Shown here piece after piece: positions 8,175-17,587 of a DNA stretch of 26,345 nucleotides. Each line of letters opens with the position of its first letter. The stretch's first letter is position 1. This DNA comes from JAHJTW01 sp964545545 (lineage in GTDB: Bacteria; Krumholzibacteriota; Krumholzibacteriia; LZORAL124-64-63), in contig CAZJGK010000042.1 in assembly GCA_964545545.1 (NCBI GenBank), positions 1-26,345 of the forward strand. Direction: 5' to 3'. The notes below the pieces were generated by a model. That model had not been told where the DNA came from and did not search any database. It worked only from the letters and a program-made list of their open reading frames with translations. The position numbers were made by a program, and so were the translations under genes.

Positions 8175-9590
8175 TCAGGTGGAACCCCGCAGGTTGCGAC
8201 CGTCCTTTTCCGGCAGAACCAGCCCAAGTTTGTGCATCTTGCGGATCAGTGTCGTGCGGTGCATACCCAGTTCTGCTGCGGTAAGGCCCCGGTGTCCGTT
8301 GTTCCTCGCCAGGGCTTCATTGATGTACTCAGCTTGGACTTGTTTCAGGGGGCGCCTGTTTCCAGGGCGAGGCGCAGCCAGGGTCAAATGCATCCGGCTC
8401 AGATCATCGGGAAGATGTTCCACCTCGACCACGTCTTCCGGGCACATGACCCAGGCGTGCTCGATGATGTTTTCCAACTCTCGGATGTTTCCCGGGTAGT
8501 CATAGTGGGCCAAGATCTCGAGAACCCGTGAGGATACACCAGTAACCCTCTTGCCTCTGTCTTGAGATAGGCGATTCAGGAACCGCTGGACCAGCAGCGG
8601 GATATCCCCCTTCCGTTCGCGGAGGGGCGGTAATTCGATCTTCATCACGTTGATCCGGAAGAACAGGTCCCGGCGGAAACTCCCCGTCTCTACCAACGCC
8701 GGCAGATCCCGGTGGGTCGCGGTAATGAAGCGGACATCGCAGGCCACCGGGCGCACATCACCCAACGGTTCATAGATCCTCTCCTGAAGCACCCGCAGAA
8801 GCTTGACCTGGACGGCAAGCGGGATGTCCCCGATTTCATCCAGAAAAAGCGTGCCGCCGTTGGCTGCCGCCAGCCTTCCGGGCCGATCCCTGGTCGCCCC
8901 CGTGAACGCCCCGGCCCGCACCCCGAAAAGTTCGGCCTCCAGCAGCGATTCGGGCAGAGCAGCGCAATTGACCGTTACCAGCTGTCGCCTCTTGCGTCCG
9001 CTCAACTCATGCAGGGCCTTAACGAGAAGACTCTTGCCCGTGCCCGTTTCCCCCAGAACCAGCACGCTGCTGTCGCTGCGCGCGATGGTCGGCAACAGCC
9101 GAAACAACTTCCTCATTTGAGGATCACCCGTGACGATGCCGAAAACCGCCCCCTCGCCTTCGCTTGCTTCCACATTGATGGCCGGGGAGTTGATTGGCCT
9201 CAGGGTGGCCGCAGCACCGATCAGCCGACCCACGTTGTTGAGCAGGGGAACAGTCGAAAACCACAACGGGACCATCCGACCCATTCCATCTTCGAACGAG
9301 ATCTCCCGGTTGGGCACCGAACTGGAATTCTGCAGGGTTCGCTTCAGGGCCGAACGCGCGGAACCCATTTCCGTACGCAGAATATCCTCCACCGGGCGAC
9401 CCAACACCCGGGAGGCCGAAATGTGCAACAAGGACAGGGCCGCAGCGTTCAGGAAGATCACCCGCAGTTCCAGATCAACTGCGATCATCCCGTATTCAAC
9501 GCTGTTGTAAAGAGCCCGCAGCAATTCAGGAGGAACATGAGGTAAGTTCACCCGCAACCCGGCTTCGTTACTTCCCAGCAGATCATCCAT
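8175..9590 (-). CDS. Sigma54-dependent transcriptional activator (PAS - AAA+ - Fis HTH), RocR-like architecture
   Basis: A 471-residue bacterial enhancer-binding protein that would use ATP to remodel sigma54 RNA polymerase. An N-terminal PAS-like sensor spans about residues 25-130. The AAA+ core has Walker A GETGTGKS (180-187), the sigma54-contacting loop GAFTGA (228-233) and Walker B TLFLDE (247-252), followed by the FRRDLFFRINV region. A Fis-type helix-turn-helix lies near the end (LTAAELGMHRTTLIRKM). There is no response-regulator receiver domain, so a small ligand or PAS cofactor probably controls it. The ATG at 9590 has GGAG 5 bases upstream; the open frame extends to a TTG at 9653 with no clear ribosome site. 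It precedes the glutamate dehydrogenase operon on the same strand. PAS-AAA+-Fis with a dehydrogenase target recalls B. subtilis RocR and rocG, but orthology is not shown. Confidence 0.92.
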   Translation of the reverse strand: MDDLLGSNEAGLRVNLPHVPPELLRALYNSVEYGMIAVDLELRVIFLNAAALSLLHISASRVLGRPVEDILRTEMGSARSALKRTLQNSSSVPNREISFEDGMGRMVPLWFSTVPLLNNVGRLIGAAATLRPINSPAINVEASEGEGAVFGIVTGDPQMRKLFRLLPTIARSDSSVLVLGETGTGKSLLVKALHELSGRKRRQLVTVNCAALPESLLEAELFGVRAGAFTGATRDRPGRLAAANGGTLFLDEIGDIPLAVQVKLLRVLQERIYEPLGDVRPVACDVRFITATHRDLPALVETGSFRRDLFFRINVMKIELPPLRERKGDIPLLVQRFLNRLSQDRGKRVTGVSSRVLEILAHYDYPGNIRELENIIEHAWVMCPEDVVEVEHLPDDLSRMHLTLAAPRPGNRRPLKQVQAEYINEALARNNGHRGLTAAELGMHRTTLIRKMHKLGLVLPEKDGRNLRGST

Positions 9591-9708
9591 GGACTCTCCG
9601 ATCCCGGGTAAGCTCTCACATTCAAATGAAGCCAGAAGCTGCGCTATAGTCAATCTTTATCGATGCATTATTTCATCGGTTTCCGGACTGCTGAATTGGA
9701 GCAGATTG

Positions 9709-9717
9709 TGCTATATT
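9709..9717 (+). promoter_or_regulatory. Candidate extended -10 promoter of the protease operon
   Basis: TGCTATATT is an extended -10 element (TGn plus TATATT, one mismatch from TATAAT). No convincing -35 lies at the usual spacing. A start near 9724 would leave a leader of about 58 bases before the M28 gene at 9782. The 191-base divergent region 9591-9781 holds nothing else that I can assign. Confidence 0.35.
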
Positions 9718-9781
9718 TTCGTGAATCTTTAACCCGGATCATTCATGAAGGTCCACTGCCGGCGGAAAGGATCAACTGATT

Positions 9782-11197
9782 ATGCCTGTGCGAATTAACC
9801 GCGTTGGGAAGTTCCGGCCAGCCCTGTTCCTTGCTGCAATGCTGTCAGCCGGTTGCAGCCAACAAATCCCCGGCGATACCGCCATGCCCGCTTCCGGTCT
9901 GGACCGCATCGTCGATGCCGGCCTCAAGGACTCCTACGCCTACGACCTGCTGGGCGAGCTCTGCGACACCGTGGGCCCGCGATTGACCGGATCTGCCGGC
10001 TATGACCGCGCCCTCGACTGGGCACAAAAAGCCATGCGCGAGGCCGGGTGCGACAGCGTATGGACCGAGCCCGTCACCACCCCCCACTGGACCCGCGGCC
10101 GCGAATGGGGCCGTGTGCTCGGTCCCGTGCCTTTCGATCTGGACCTGTGCGCGCTCGGGTTGAGCGACGGCACCGGCGACGGGGAAATCGAGGCCGAGGT
10201 CCTGGCCGTGCGGGATTTCGAGGAGCTGGAACGCCGCGCCGGCGAGGCGGCCGGCAAGATCGTCCTGTTCAATCCGCCCTGGGAAGGCTATGGCAAGACC
10301 GTGCGCTACCGGACGAGCGGAGCCAGCGCGGCAGCCCGGCATGGCGCCGTCGCCTGCCTGATCCGCTCGGTCACGGACCAGAGTCTCGGCACACCCCACA
10401 CCGGCATGATGCGCTACGCCGACGATGCCCCGCGCATTCCCATCGCGGCGGTGACCCTCGAAAACGCTGAACGCCTGTACCGCATGTGCGGGCGCGGCAT
10501 GCGGCCGCGTGTGCGGCTGCATCTGGAAGCCGCCAACCATCCGGACATTACCACCTACAACGTCATCGGGGAGATCCGCGGCAGTGAGTTGCCTGAACAG
10601 ATCATCCTGCTTTCCGGTCACCTGGATTCCTGGGACCTGGCGCCGGCCGCCCACGACGACGGCGCGGGCGTGTCTCTGGCCCTGGCCTCGGCCAGACTTT
10701 TGCTGCAACAAGGCCAACGGCCCCGCCGTACTATCCGGGTTGTATTCTTCGCCTGCGAAGAGATGGGCGGTTACGGAGGCCGGGCCTACCTTGACGCCCA
10801 TCGGCAGGAACTCGACCGGCATGTGCTGGTGCTGGAAAGCGATTCGGGCGGATTCGCCCCCCGCGGATTCAGCGTCCAAGCCGACAGCACGGTGGTGGCG
10901 AAGGTAGCCGCCCTGGCGGCTCCCCTGGCCCGCCTGGCCCCCGGTCAATGGTCCGTCGGCCCCGGGCATGCCGGCACCGATGTGGGCCCCCTGGCCCGTG
11001 CCGGGGTCCCCGGCATCGGCCATCGCGTGGACGGCTCGGGGTATTTTGCCCTGCATCACAGTCCGGCCGACACATACGACAAGGTCGATCCCGGCGAAAT
11101 GGCCCGCAACACCGCCGCCATCGCCGGCCTGGTTTACGCCGTCGACCAATTACCTGAACCCTTGCTGCCCCCAGAGGCCGCCGGAGGATCCCGATGA
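9782..11197 (+). CDS. M28-family metallopeptidase, carboxypeptidase Q-like lipoprotein
   Basis: A 471-residue zinc peptidase predicted to release amino acids from peptides outside the cytoplasm. Residues 1-25 are a lipoprotein signal peptide with lipobox LSAGC and lipidated C25. A PA-like insert domain occupies about residues 100-250. The di-zinc site is visible: H280 in SGHLDSWD (the HLDSWD form is typical of carboxypeptidase Q), D292 in HDDGAG, catalytic E326 and ligand E327 in FACEEMGG, D354 in ESDSGG, and a late histidine in ALHHSPADT (425-426). GAAAGGA lies about 10 bases before the ATG. Its TGA overlaps the next gene's ATG by 4 bases, so it is translationally coupled to the tricorn-type protease. 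The pair probably acts in the same periplasmic or surface peptide-degradation path. Confidence 0.9.
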   Translation: MPVRINRVGKFRPALFLAAMLSAGCSQQIPGDTAMPASGLDRIVDAGLKDSYAYDLLGELCDTVGPRLTGSAGYDRALDWAQKAMREAGCDSVWTEPVTTPHWTRGREWGRVLGPVPFDLDLCALGLSDGTGDGEIEAEVLAVRDFEELERRAGEAAGKIVLFNPPWEGYGKTVRYRTSGASAAARHGAVACLIRSVTDQSLGTPHTGMMRYADDAPRIPIAAVTLENAERLYRMCGRGMRPRVRLHLEAANHPDITTYNVIGEIRGSELPEQIILLSGHLDSWDLAPAAHDDGAGVSLALASARLLLQQGQRPRRTIRVVFFACEEMGGYGGRAYLDAHRQELDRHVLVLESDSGGFAPRGFSVQADSTVVAKVAALAAPLARLAPGQWSVGPGHAGTDVGPLARAGVPGIGHRVDGSGYFALHHSPADTYDKVDPGEMARNTAAIAGLVYAVDQLPEPLLPPEAAGGSR

Positions 11198-14100
11198 AAA
11201 AATTTCTGTTGATGTTCCCCGTCCTGTTGCTGGCGGCCGGATGGCTGACTGCCGATCCCGCCCTCGCCTCCGATCCTGTCACCGCGCTGCCTGACCACCA
11301 GGACATGCGTCTGCTCCACAACCCCGACATCCACGGCGACATGATCGTTTTTACCTACGCAGGCAACCTGTGGACCGTCAGCAGCAAAGGCGGGCAAGCC
11401 CGGCGCCTGACCAGTTCCGAGGGCTACCAAAGCCAGCCCAAGTTCAGCCCCGATGGGAAAACCATCGCTTTTTCGGGCAACTACGACGGCAACAACGACG
11501 TCTACGTCATTCCCGCCGACGGCGGCGAGCCCACACGACTGACCTTCCATCCCGGTTGGGACCGGGTCATCGATTGGCAGCCTGACGGCCGCAGCGTCCG
11601 CTTTCAATCTTCACGCCAGAGCCGTACCGGCCGTGATTGGCAGCTTTTCACCGTGCCTATCGACGGCGGCCTGCCGCGTCGAAATCCCCTGCCGACCGCC
11701 GGTCTGTCCAGCTACAGTCCCGACGGCAAGAAAATCGCCTTCAACCGGATTTCGCGCGAAAACCGCACCTGGAAACGCTACAAGGGCGGCATGGCCCAGG
11801 ACATCTGGATCTACGATACCGAAGCCAACAAGACGCAGCAGATGACCGACTGGGTGGGCACCGACAACTACCCCATGTGGCAGGGTCGGACCATCTACTT
11901 CACCAGCGACCGCGGCGGCAACCTGCAGATCTGGGCCCATGACCTGGATTCCGGCCAGGACCGCCAATTGACTCACCATACCGAATACGACGTCAAACTT
12001 CCCAGCCAGGGTCCCGGAGCCATCGTCTATGAGTGCGGAGGCTGGCTGTGGGTGCTGGACCTGAAGACCGAAAAAAGCACCCGGCTGAAGATTTCCCTGT
12101 TCAGCGATAACGTCACCGCCCGCCCCCGGCTCGAGGCCGTGGACAAACTCATCGGAGAGGCGGGGATCGGCCCCGATGCCAACCGCGCGGTTTTCTCCGC
12201 CCGGGGTGACATTTTCACCGTTCCGGCCGAGAAAGGCCCCGTGCGCAACCTCACCCAGACATCCGGCATCCGCGAGCGCGAACCGGTCTGGTCCCCTGAC
12301 GGCAAGCAGATCGCCTACTTGAGCGACGCGGCCCGCACCGACAATCCGCTGTCCGGCTACGAGGTCTACCTGCGCCCCGCCGACGGCAAGGGAAAAGAGA
12401 AAATGCTGACCAACAAGGACTTCGCCTGGCCCGAGCGATTGGCCTGGTCCCCGGACAGCAAGTACCTGCTCCTGAACGATGCGGCCATGAACCTGTGGTT
12501 GATCAACGCCGACAGCGGGAAGATCAAGAAGATCGACCAGGGTATCTCGGATGCCATCGAGGATTTCAGCTGGAGTCCCCAATCGGACTGGGTTGTTTAT
12601 TCACGGTCGGAAGAAAACAATTTCAACTCCATCTTCCTGTACAACCTGGACAGCGGCAAGATCCAGCGCGTGACGACCAGCTTCACCAGTGACTCCAACC
12701 CCTGCTTCGACGACAAGGGCGACTATCTGTTCTTTGCCTCGGCCCGCAACTTCAACCCCACCCTTGGCGGTTACGATCTCAAGCCCATCTGGGCCGACAT
12801 GGACGGCCTTTACGTGATTCCCCTGCGAAAAGACGTCCCCCATCCGTTCCCTCCCGAGAGTGACGAAGTCGCCGTCAAAAGCGATGACAAGGACAAGGAC
12901 GCCGACAAGAAGGATGAGAAGGACAAGGACGAGAAGGACGAGAAGGACGCCAAGGACGCCAAGGACAGCAAGGTCGCCATCGACCTGGACGGCCTGGCCC
13001 AGCGGACCATCGCCCTGGATGTCCCGCCCAATAACTACTTCAACCTGAGCTTTTCCGACCACAAGTTGTTCTATCTGGTCCGTCCCTTCACCCCCGGCAG
13101 CAGCCGTGATGAGCGTGGCCGCGCCACGAGCCTGAAGTTCTTCAACATGAAGGACCGCGAAGAAAAAACGGTCCTCGAGAAATGCTCCGGCTACGAACTC
13201 TCGGTTGACGGCAAAAAGGTCTTCTACCACGCGGGCGACTCGTGGGGCATCGTCGACGCCAAAGCCGACCAGAAGCCCGCGGAGAAACCCCTGCGCACGG
13301 CCGAGATGAAATCCCAGGTCGATCCCCGCGCGGAGTGGCGGGAAATGTTCCGCGATGCGTGGCGTCAGGAGAAGGACTTCTTCTATGACCCGGGCATGCA
13401 CGGCCTGGACTGGGACCACATATATGAACGCTACGGCCAGCTCGTGCCGTACGTGGCCCACGGCGCGGACTTCAGCTATCTGTTGGGCGAGATGATCGGA
13501 GAACTGAGCTGTTCCCACAGTTACGTCCGTCCGGGAGACCTTCCGCGGCCCCAGCGCGTGGGAACCGGCCTGCTGGGCTGTGATTTCACCCTCGAGCGCG
13601 AAAACAACATGTATCGCTTCGGCCGCATCTTCACCGATCGGGACTGGAGCGGCGGCACCGAACTGCCCTTGCACAAGCCCGGCAGCGAAGTTAAACCCGA
13701 GGAATACCTGCTGGCGGTCAACGGTATCGCGTTGAAGGCTCCCACCAACCCCTACAGCCTGCTGGTCGACACCGCCGGCAAGGAAGTCGTCCTGAAGGTG
13801 GGGCCTGAACCCGACGGCAAGGACAGCCGCGAAATCACCGTGGTGCCCGTCTCCAGCGAACACAACATCCGTTACGAAGCCTGGGTCCAGGACAACCGCC
13901 GCAAGGTGGACAAGCTCTCGGGCGGCCGTATCGGTTATCTGCACATGCCCGACACCGCCACCGATGGTCAGCGGGATTTCGCCAAGGGCTACTACCCCAA
14001 CCTTCGCAAGGATGGGCTGATCATCGACGAGCGCTTCAATGGCGGCGGCTTCATCCCTGATTTCTTCATGAATATCCTGCGCCAGAAGCTCGCCAACCTC

Positions 14101-14529
14101 TGGAAGCCCCGCTATGGACAGGACTGGCGCACGCCCGGCACGGCTTTCGTGGGCCACCTGGCCATGGTCAGCAACGGCTACGCCGGCAGCGGCGGCGACG
14201 CCTTGCCCTACTACTTCAAGTACTACGAGCTGGGTCCGGTGATCGGCAAACGCACCTGGGGCGGACTGGTCGGCATCAGCCGCGGTCTGGGTCTGATGGA
14301 CGGCGGTGGCGTTACCTTCCCCGAGTTCGGTATTTTCAACGTCCACGGTCAGTGGGACGTGGAAAACCACGGGGTCGACCCCGACATCGAGATCGACAAC
14401 CTTCCCGAACAGGAAATCAACGGCCACGATCCCCAGCTGGAAAAAGCGGTGGAGGTCCTGCTGCAGAAAATCAAGGACGAGCCGGTTACCGTGCCGACCA
14501 TCACGAAATTCCCGCGCAACAAGATTTAA
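11194..14529 (+). CDS. Secreted tricorn-type protease (beta-propellers, PDZ, S41 core)
   Basis: A 1111-residue serine protease with a Sec signal peptide (KKFLLMFPVLLLAAG, probable cleavage after ALA at about 25). TolB-like propeller repeats fill about residues 40-550 (FSPDGKTIAFSG, WSPDGKQIAYLS, WSPDSKYLLL). A Lys/Asp low-complexity stretch at about 562-595 joins them to the second half, which has a PDZ-like region and the S41 catalytic core. By comparison with Thermoplasma tricorn (S745, H746, S965, E1023) the triad is S774-H775 in SCSHSYV, nucleophile S999 in YAGSGGD, and E1057 in VENHGVDPD. The core looks intact. GGAGG lies 6 bases before the ATG, which overlaps the upstream stop. Archaeal tricorn is cytosolic; the signal peptide makes this one extracytoplasmic, as is common among bacterial homologues. 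An intrinsic terminator follows. Confidence 0.92.
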   Translation: MKKFLLMFPVLLLAAGWLTADPALASDPVTALPDHQDMRLLHNPDIHGDMIVFTYAGNLWTVSSKGGQARRLTSSEGYQSQPKFSPDGKTIAFSGNYDGNNDVYVIPADGGEPTRLTFHPGWDRVIDWQPDGRSVRFQSSRQSRTGRDWQLFTVPIDGGLPRRNPLPTAGLSSYSPDGKKIAFNRISRENRTWKRYKGGMAQDIWIYDTEANKTQQMTDWVGTDNYPMWQGRTIYFTSDRGGNLQIWAHDLDSGQDRQLTHHTEYDVKLPSQGPGAIVYECGGWLWVLDLKTEKSTRLKISLFSDNVTARPRLEAVDKLIGEAGIGPDANRAVFSARGDIFTVPAEKGPVRNLTQTSGIREREPVWSPDGKQIAYLSDAARTDNPLSGYEVYLRPADGKGKEKMLTNKDFAWPERLAWSPDSKYLLLNDAAMNLWLINADSGKIKKIDQGISDAIEDFSWSPQSDWVVYSRSEENNFNSIFLYNLDSGKIQRVTTSFTSDSNPCFDDKGDYLFFASARNFNPTLGGYDLKPIWADMDGLYVIPLRKDVPHPFPPESDEVAVKSDDKDKDADKKDEKDKDEKDEKDAKDAKDSKVAIDLDGLAQRTIALDVPPNNYFNLSFSDHKLFYLVRPFTPGSSRDERGRATSLKFFNMKDREEKTVLEKCSGYELSVDGKKVFYHAGDSWGIVDAKADQKPAEKPLRTAEMKSQVDPRAEWREMFRDAWRQEKDFFYDPGMHGLDWDHIYERYGQLVPYVAHGADFSYLLGEMIGELSCSHSYVRPGDLPRPQRVGTGLLGCDFTLERENNMYRFGRIFTDRDWSGGTELPLHKPGSEVKPEEYLLAVNGIALKAPTNPYSLLVDTAGKEVVLKVGPEPDGKDSREITVVPVSSEHNIRYEAWVQDNRRKVDKLSGGRIGYLHMPDTATDGQRDFAKGYYPNLRKDGLIIDERFNGGGFIPDFFMNILRQKLANLWKPRYGQDWRTPGTAFVGHLAMVSNGYAGSGGDALPYYFKYYELGPVIGKRTWGGLVGISRGLGLMDGGGVTFPEFGIFNVHGQWDVENHGVDPDIEIDNLPEQEINGHDPQLEKAVEVLLQKIKDEPVTVPTITKFPRNKI

Positions 14530-14545
14530 CCGCTGCGAGGCAAGC

Positions 14546-14580
14546 AAACGGCGCCGTCCCCTGTGGGGCGGCGCCGTTTT
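14546..14580 (+). terminator. Intrinsic terminator, possibly bidirectional
   Basis: A 15-bp stem pairs 14546-14560 with 14565-14579, with one T-G wobble at 14557/14568 and tetraloop CTGT, and is followed by a short T run. It begins 17 bases after the tricorn stop and lies 14 bases from the end of the convergent TPR gene. The mirrored A run (AAA at 14546) gives a TTTG tail on the minus strand, so it may serve both genes. Confidence 0.85.
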
Positions 14581-14593
14581 CCGGAAAATAGGG

Positions 14594-16065
14594 TCATGGC
14601 TCCTGTTGTTGTTTACGGGCCAGTTCAATCCTTTGCAACAAGTGGGCAATATCCTGGTTTTCCGGGGCAAACTTCGCCGCCCTGGACAGATCCGCGGCCG
14701 CCTTAGCCAGATCACCCTTGTGCATGTTCAACAACCCGCGGTTATACCAGGCGGTGGCCAGGCGGGGATCCAGTTCGAGCGCACGGGAAAAAGCCCGCTC
14801 CGCACCCTCCTGATCGCCGCCATGGACCAGGACCAGACCCAGGTCGCTCCATGAGCGCGCCTTGTCCGGATCCAGTTCCACCGCCTTGCGCAAATAACCC
14901 AGGGCCTGGTCGAATTTCTGATCCAGAAGGAGCAGGTGGCCGATTTCCGCTTCCCCCAGGGCATCGGGGGCGTCCACGGCGGCCAGTTCACGTGAGGCGC
15001 GACGCAGCTCTATCAACGCCCAATCCCTGTGACCTGTGGCGGCATAAACCAACCCCTTGGCACGCCTCGCCCAGGGCGGATCCAGGCCCAGCCGCCGGCA
15101 AATCCCGGAAGCGTTGACCATGGCTCCGGCCCAACGCTCCTGTTCGAGGCCTGCGGCAACCTCCTGGAATTTCTCCAGGGCCAGGGCCGCATACGCCGAC
15201 CAGGAGCCCGCCACATAGGCGCCATCGATGCCCAGCCACACCGGCATGGCCGAGGGCCCGGGTCCAGGCGCGAGCCGGGCATGGGTGAGGTGGCCCAGGC
15301 AACTCTTGTCACCAATGGGCAAGGCGGCCGCCGATTCGCGGTACCACTTGACCGCATACGACCACTCACCCANNNNNNNNNNNNNNNNNNNNNNNNNNNN
15401 NNNNNNNNNNNNNNNNNNNNNNNNNNNNNNNNNNNNNNNNNNNNNNNNNNNNNNNNNNNNNNNNNNNNNNNNCGCGCCCCCGCATAACCGGGCTCGGCCT
15501 TAAAGACCATGCTGGCCCAGCGCATACTCTTGCTCCATTCGCCCCGGTCGTAATGGAACCAGGCGCGCTCCATGGCCATGCGCAGGGTCAACTGCTTGGC
15601 GAGACCGGCCTGGTCGCCGGCTCCCAGATCCCCAATGGCGCGGGCCCCCTGGGCCAGGGCGTTCTCGGTTCTGGCGTCTTCGGCAACCCAGCGCATGAGA
15701 GCGGCAAGATCCAGCCACGCCTCGGCCAGATCGGGATCTTTTCCCACCGCCAGGGTCAAGAGGGTGAGGCGTGAATCCGGCCGGTAGGCACGCCGGGCCT
15801 GCTCCAGCAATTCGCCGGCCTCCCGCTGCCTGCGCGCCTGCTCATTCGCCGGCAAGAGCCGGAACAGTTCCAGGCTGACGGCGTTCTGGTCCAACTGGGT
15901 GGGATCAAGGGTGGCTTTCAGGCAGCCCTTGGACGCCGTCGAGCCACAGCCGGACAAGAACACCGGCCACAACACCAGGCATAACAGCAAACCACCGTGT
16001 ATCAGGATCGATCCGAAACGGGGACTCCGGGTCCCCTTTTGCCGGCTGAAGGTTTTCACGCACAC
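14594..16065 (-). CDS. TPR-repeat lipoprotein, interrupted by assembly gap
   Basis: One gene split by the 100-N run. The N-terminal part (before the gap, reading right to left) has a lipoprotein signal peptide ending LSGC, then helical repeats such as AEAWLDLAALMRW and HYDRGEWSKSMRW. The part after the gap resumes with GEWSYAVKWYRESAA and continues to canonical tetratricopeptide repeats (ARSWSDLGLVLVHGGDQ, ATAWYNRGLLNMHKGD). The two parts lie in different frames only because 100 Ns is an arbitrary filler. A GTG at 16065 has GGAGG 7 bases upstream and is the likely start; a TTG at 16071 and GTG at 16059 are alternatives. It starts 24 bases after the DacA-type gene and is probably co-transcribed with it. 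The role is likely an outer-membrane or periplasmic scaffold; the partner is unknown. Confidence 0.8.
15373..15472. other. Assembly gap (100 Ns)
   Basis: Exactly 100 undetermined bases, the conventional filler for a gap of unknown size. The TPR gene is open on both sides but in different frames, so the true length is not 100. The flanks carry similar GEW-containing repeat units, and a repeat may be what broke the assembly. Confidence 0.95.
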
Positions 16066-16089
16066 GGGCAAACCTCCTGGCGATTCGGA

Positions 16090-17310
16090 TTACTTGTGGA
16101 ACAATCTGTCGAGCCAGTTCCCCTGCAAGATATCCCTCTTGGTGACGACCGACACCGAACCCAGTTCATGACCGTCAAGAACAGCAACGGCCCGACCCAC
16201 CTTGGTTCCCGCCGGCTGGGGAGCCTTGATCTTATCAGGCAACCGTAATTCAATCTTGACCTGGTCCGTGAAATCCCGCAGCACGCTGACCGTCAAAGGC
16301 GCTCCATAGGCCAACTCGGCGGTCTTGGACTTGCCCCCGGCCACGGGATATTGCTCGGGCAGGGCGGTTCCCGCCGCATCGACCAAGGTCACCTGATTGT
16401 ACATATTGAAGGCATAGGACAGCAGACGGGTGGTCTGGGTTGCCCGGGCACGGTCCGTGGAACAGCCCATGACCACCGAAACCAGCCGCTCGCCTTTCTG
16501 CACGGCGGTGGCGGTGACGCAAAATCCCGCAGATCCGGTGTAACCCGTTTTCAGTCCGTCCAGGCCGCGGTAATGTCCCACCAGCTTGTTGGGGTTGTAG
16601 AGGGTGAACTTCCCGTCACGGAAAGAGGCCTTGGGTGTTGAAGCCCACTCCAGGGCTTCGGGATGTTTGATCAGGGCCCGCGCCAGGACCGAAAGGTCAC
16701 GTGCCGTGGTCAGATCGGGTTTCTGGTGCCACCCGGCAGGCAAGCCATGAACCGAATGGAACTCGGTGTCCGCCATGCCCAGTTCCTTGGCCCGCATATT
16801 CATCAAATCCACGAAGGCCTCGGTGGATCCGGCCACATGCTCAGCAAGGGCCACCGCCGCATCGTTCGCCGAGTGGATAGCCAGGGCCATGAGCAATTCA
16901 CGAACGGTAAAGACTTCGCCCTGCTTCAGGTAGACCTGGGATCCGCCCATAAGGCTGGCCTTGGCCGAAATCTTGACCGGGTCGTCGAAATGCAGATCTC
17001 CTACCGCCACCCGCTCCAGGACCAGCAATTCGGTCATCATCTTGAGCATGGACGCAGGCTGACGCCGGTCCCGCTCGTGAAAAGCCACCAGGGGCCAGCC
17101 CGTAGCGGCGTCCACCACGTAGGCCGCCTTGAAATCCCCGGTCAGGGTGGCCGGAGGCGGCGGAGATATGACCGGGGCTGTTTCTGCGGCCGCGGCGGCA
17201 GATTCGGATGCGGAATCGGCGGCACATGAAGGGTTAACGGCAAACACCAGCAACGCGGCCCACCCGAAGGCAAGCCCTCCAAACCAAAAGCGCGCGAAAA
17301 TCCTGTTCAT
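16090..17310 (-). CDS. dacA: D-alanyl-D-alanine carboxypeptidase, PBP5/6 type (peptidase S11)
   Basis: A 406-residue low-molecular-weight penicillin-binding protein that trims the terminal D-Ala from peptidoglycan pentapeptides in the periplasm. A signal peptide covers about residues 1-30 (LLVFAVNPSCA). All three active-site motifs are present: S87-M-L-K90, S147-A-N149, and K254-T-G256 in GLKTGYTG. The PBP5-type C-terminal beta domain follows. The last residues (GNWLDRLFHK) look like the amphipathic helix that anchors DacA-type enzymes to the inner membrane. A poly-alanine/proline spacer (about 37-55) separates signal and catalytic domain. GGAG sits 8 bases before the ATG. The symbol dacA denotes the family; dacC or dacD cannot be excluded. 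Confidence 0.9.
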   Translation of the reverse strand: MNRIFARFWFGGLAFGWAALLVFAVNPSCAADSASESAAAAAETAPVISPPPPATLTGDFKAAYVVDAATGWPLVAFHERDRRQPASMLKMMTELLVLERVAVGDLHFDDPVKISAKASLMGGSQVYLKQGEVFTVRELLMALAIHSANDAAVALAEHVAGSTEAFVDLMNMRAKELGMADTEFHSVHGLPAGWHQKPDLTTARDLSVLARALIKHPEALEWASTPKASFRDGKFTLYNPNKLVGHYRGLDGLKTGYTGSAGFCVTATAVQKGERLVSVVMGCSTDRARATQTTRLLSYAFNMYNQVTLVDAAGTALPEQYPVAGGKSKTAELAYGAPLTVSVLRDFTDQVKIELRLPDKIKAPQPAGTKVGRAVAVLDGHELGSVSVVTKRDILQGNWLDRLFHK

Positions 17311-17480
17311 TATTCAGGCTCCATCCTGGGTAAAGGAACCGAGAGTCTCTCATGCCCCATAATGCACCGGATCAACCCTCGGTGCCATGACAAGATGAAA
17401 ATTCCCCAGAGGCTCAGTGCTCGCACCCCAAATGGAGGGGGTTCAGGGAGCTGATTCCTGCTCGCCCCCGTGACGGGAAT

Positions 17481-17510
17481 ATCCTGATACATCGACAGGA
17501 ACCTTGTCCA
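17481..17510. repeat. Dispersed 30-bp intergenic repeat, copy 1
   Basis: Matches 22023-22052 at 27 of 30 bases in the same orientation; the last 15 bases (AGGAACCTTGTCCA and neighbours) are nearly identical. It lies in the 277-base divergent region between the carboxypeptidase and the PP2C gene, and its 3' end overlaps the candidate -35 of the PP2C promoter. Confidence 0.7.
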
Positions 17511-17533
17511 GGACCCCTCGGTAGTGCTAGGAT
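17504..17533 (+). promoter_or_regulatory. Candidate promoter of the FHA-GAF-PP2C gene
   Basis: TTGTCC (17504-17509), an 18-base spacer and TAGGAT (17528-17533), with an extended -10 TGC just before. A start near 17540 gives a leader of about 48 bases. The -35 half lies in the dispersed repeat. Confidence 0.4.
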
Positions 17534-17587
17534 ACCATTCTAGGATGGGTTTCGCCCCAGTTTTCCTTCCCGGGACGGTCCGTGGCC

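Noticed and set aside
12601..14715. 704-codon minus-strand ORF
   Set aside because: It is a shadow of the tricorn gene, whose signal peptide and catalytic motifs are on the plus strand; it also crosses the terminator.
17372..17387. TGGCAC followed by TTGA upstream of the DacA-type gene, as a sigma54 promoter
   Set aside because: The -12 element lacks GC at the required spacing (GG-N11-GA), so the invariant bases are not met.
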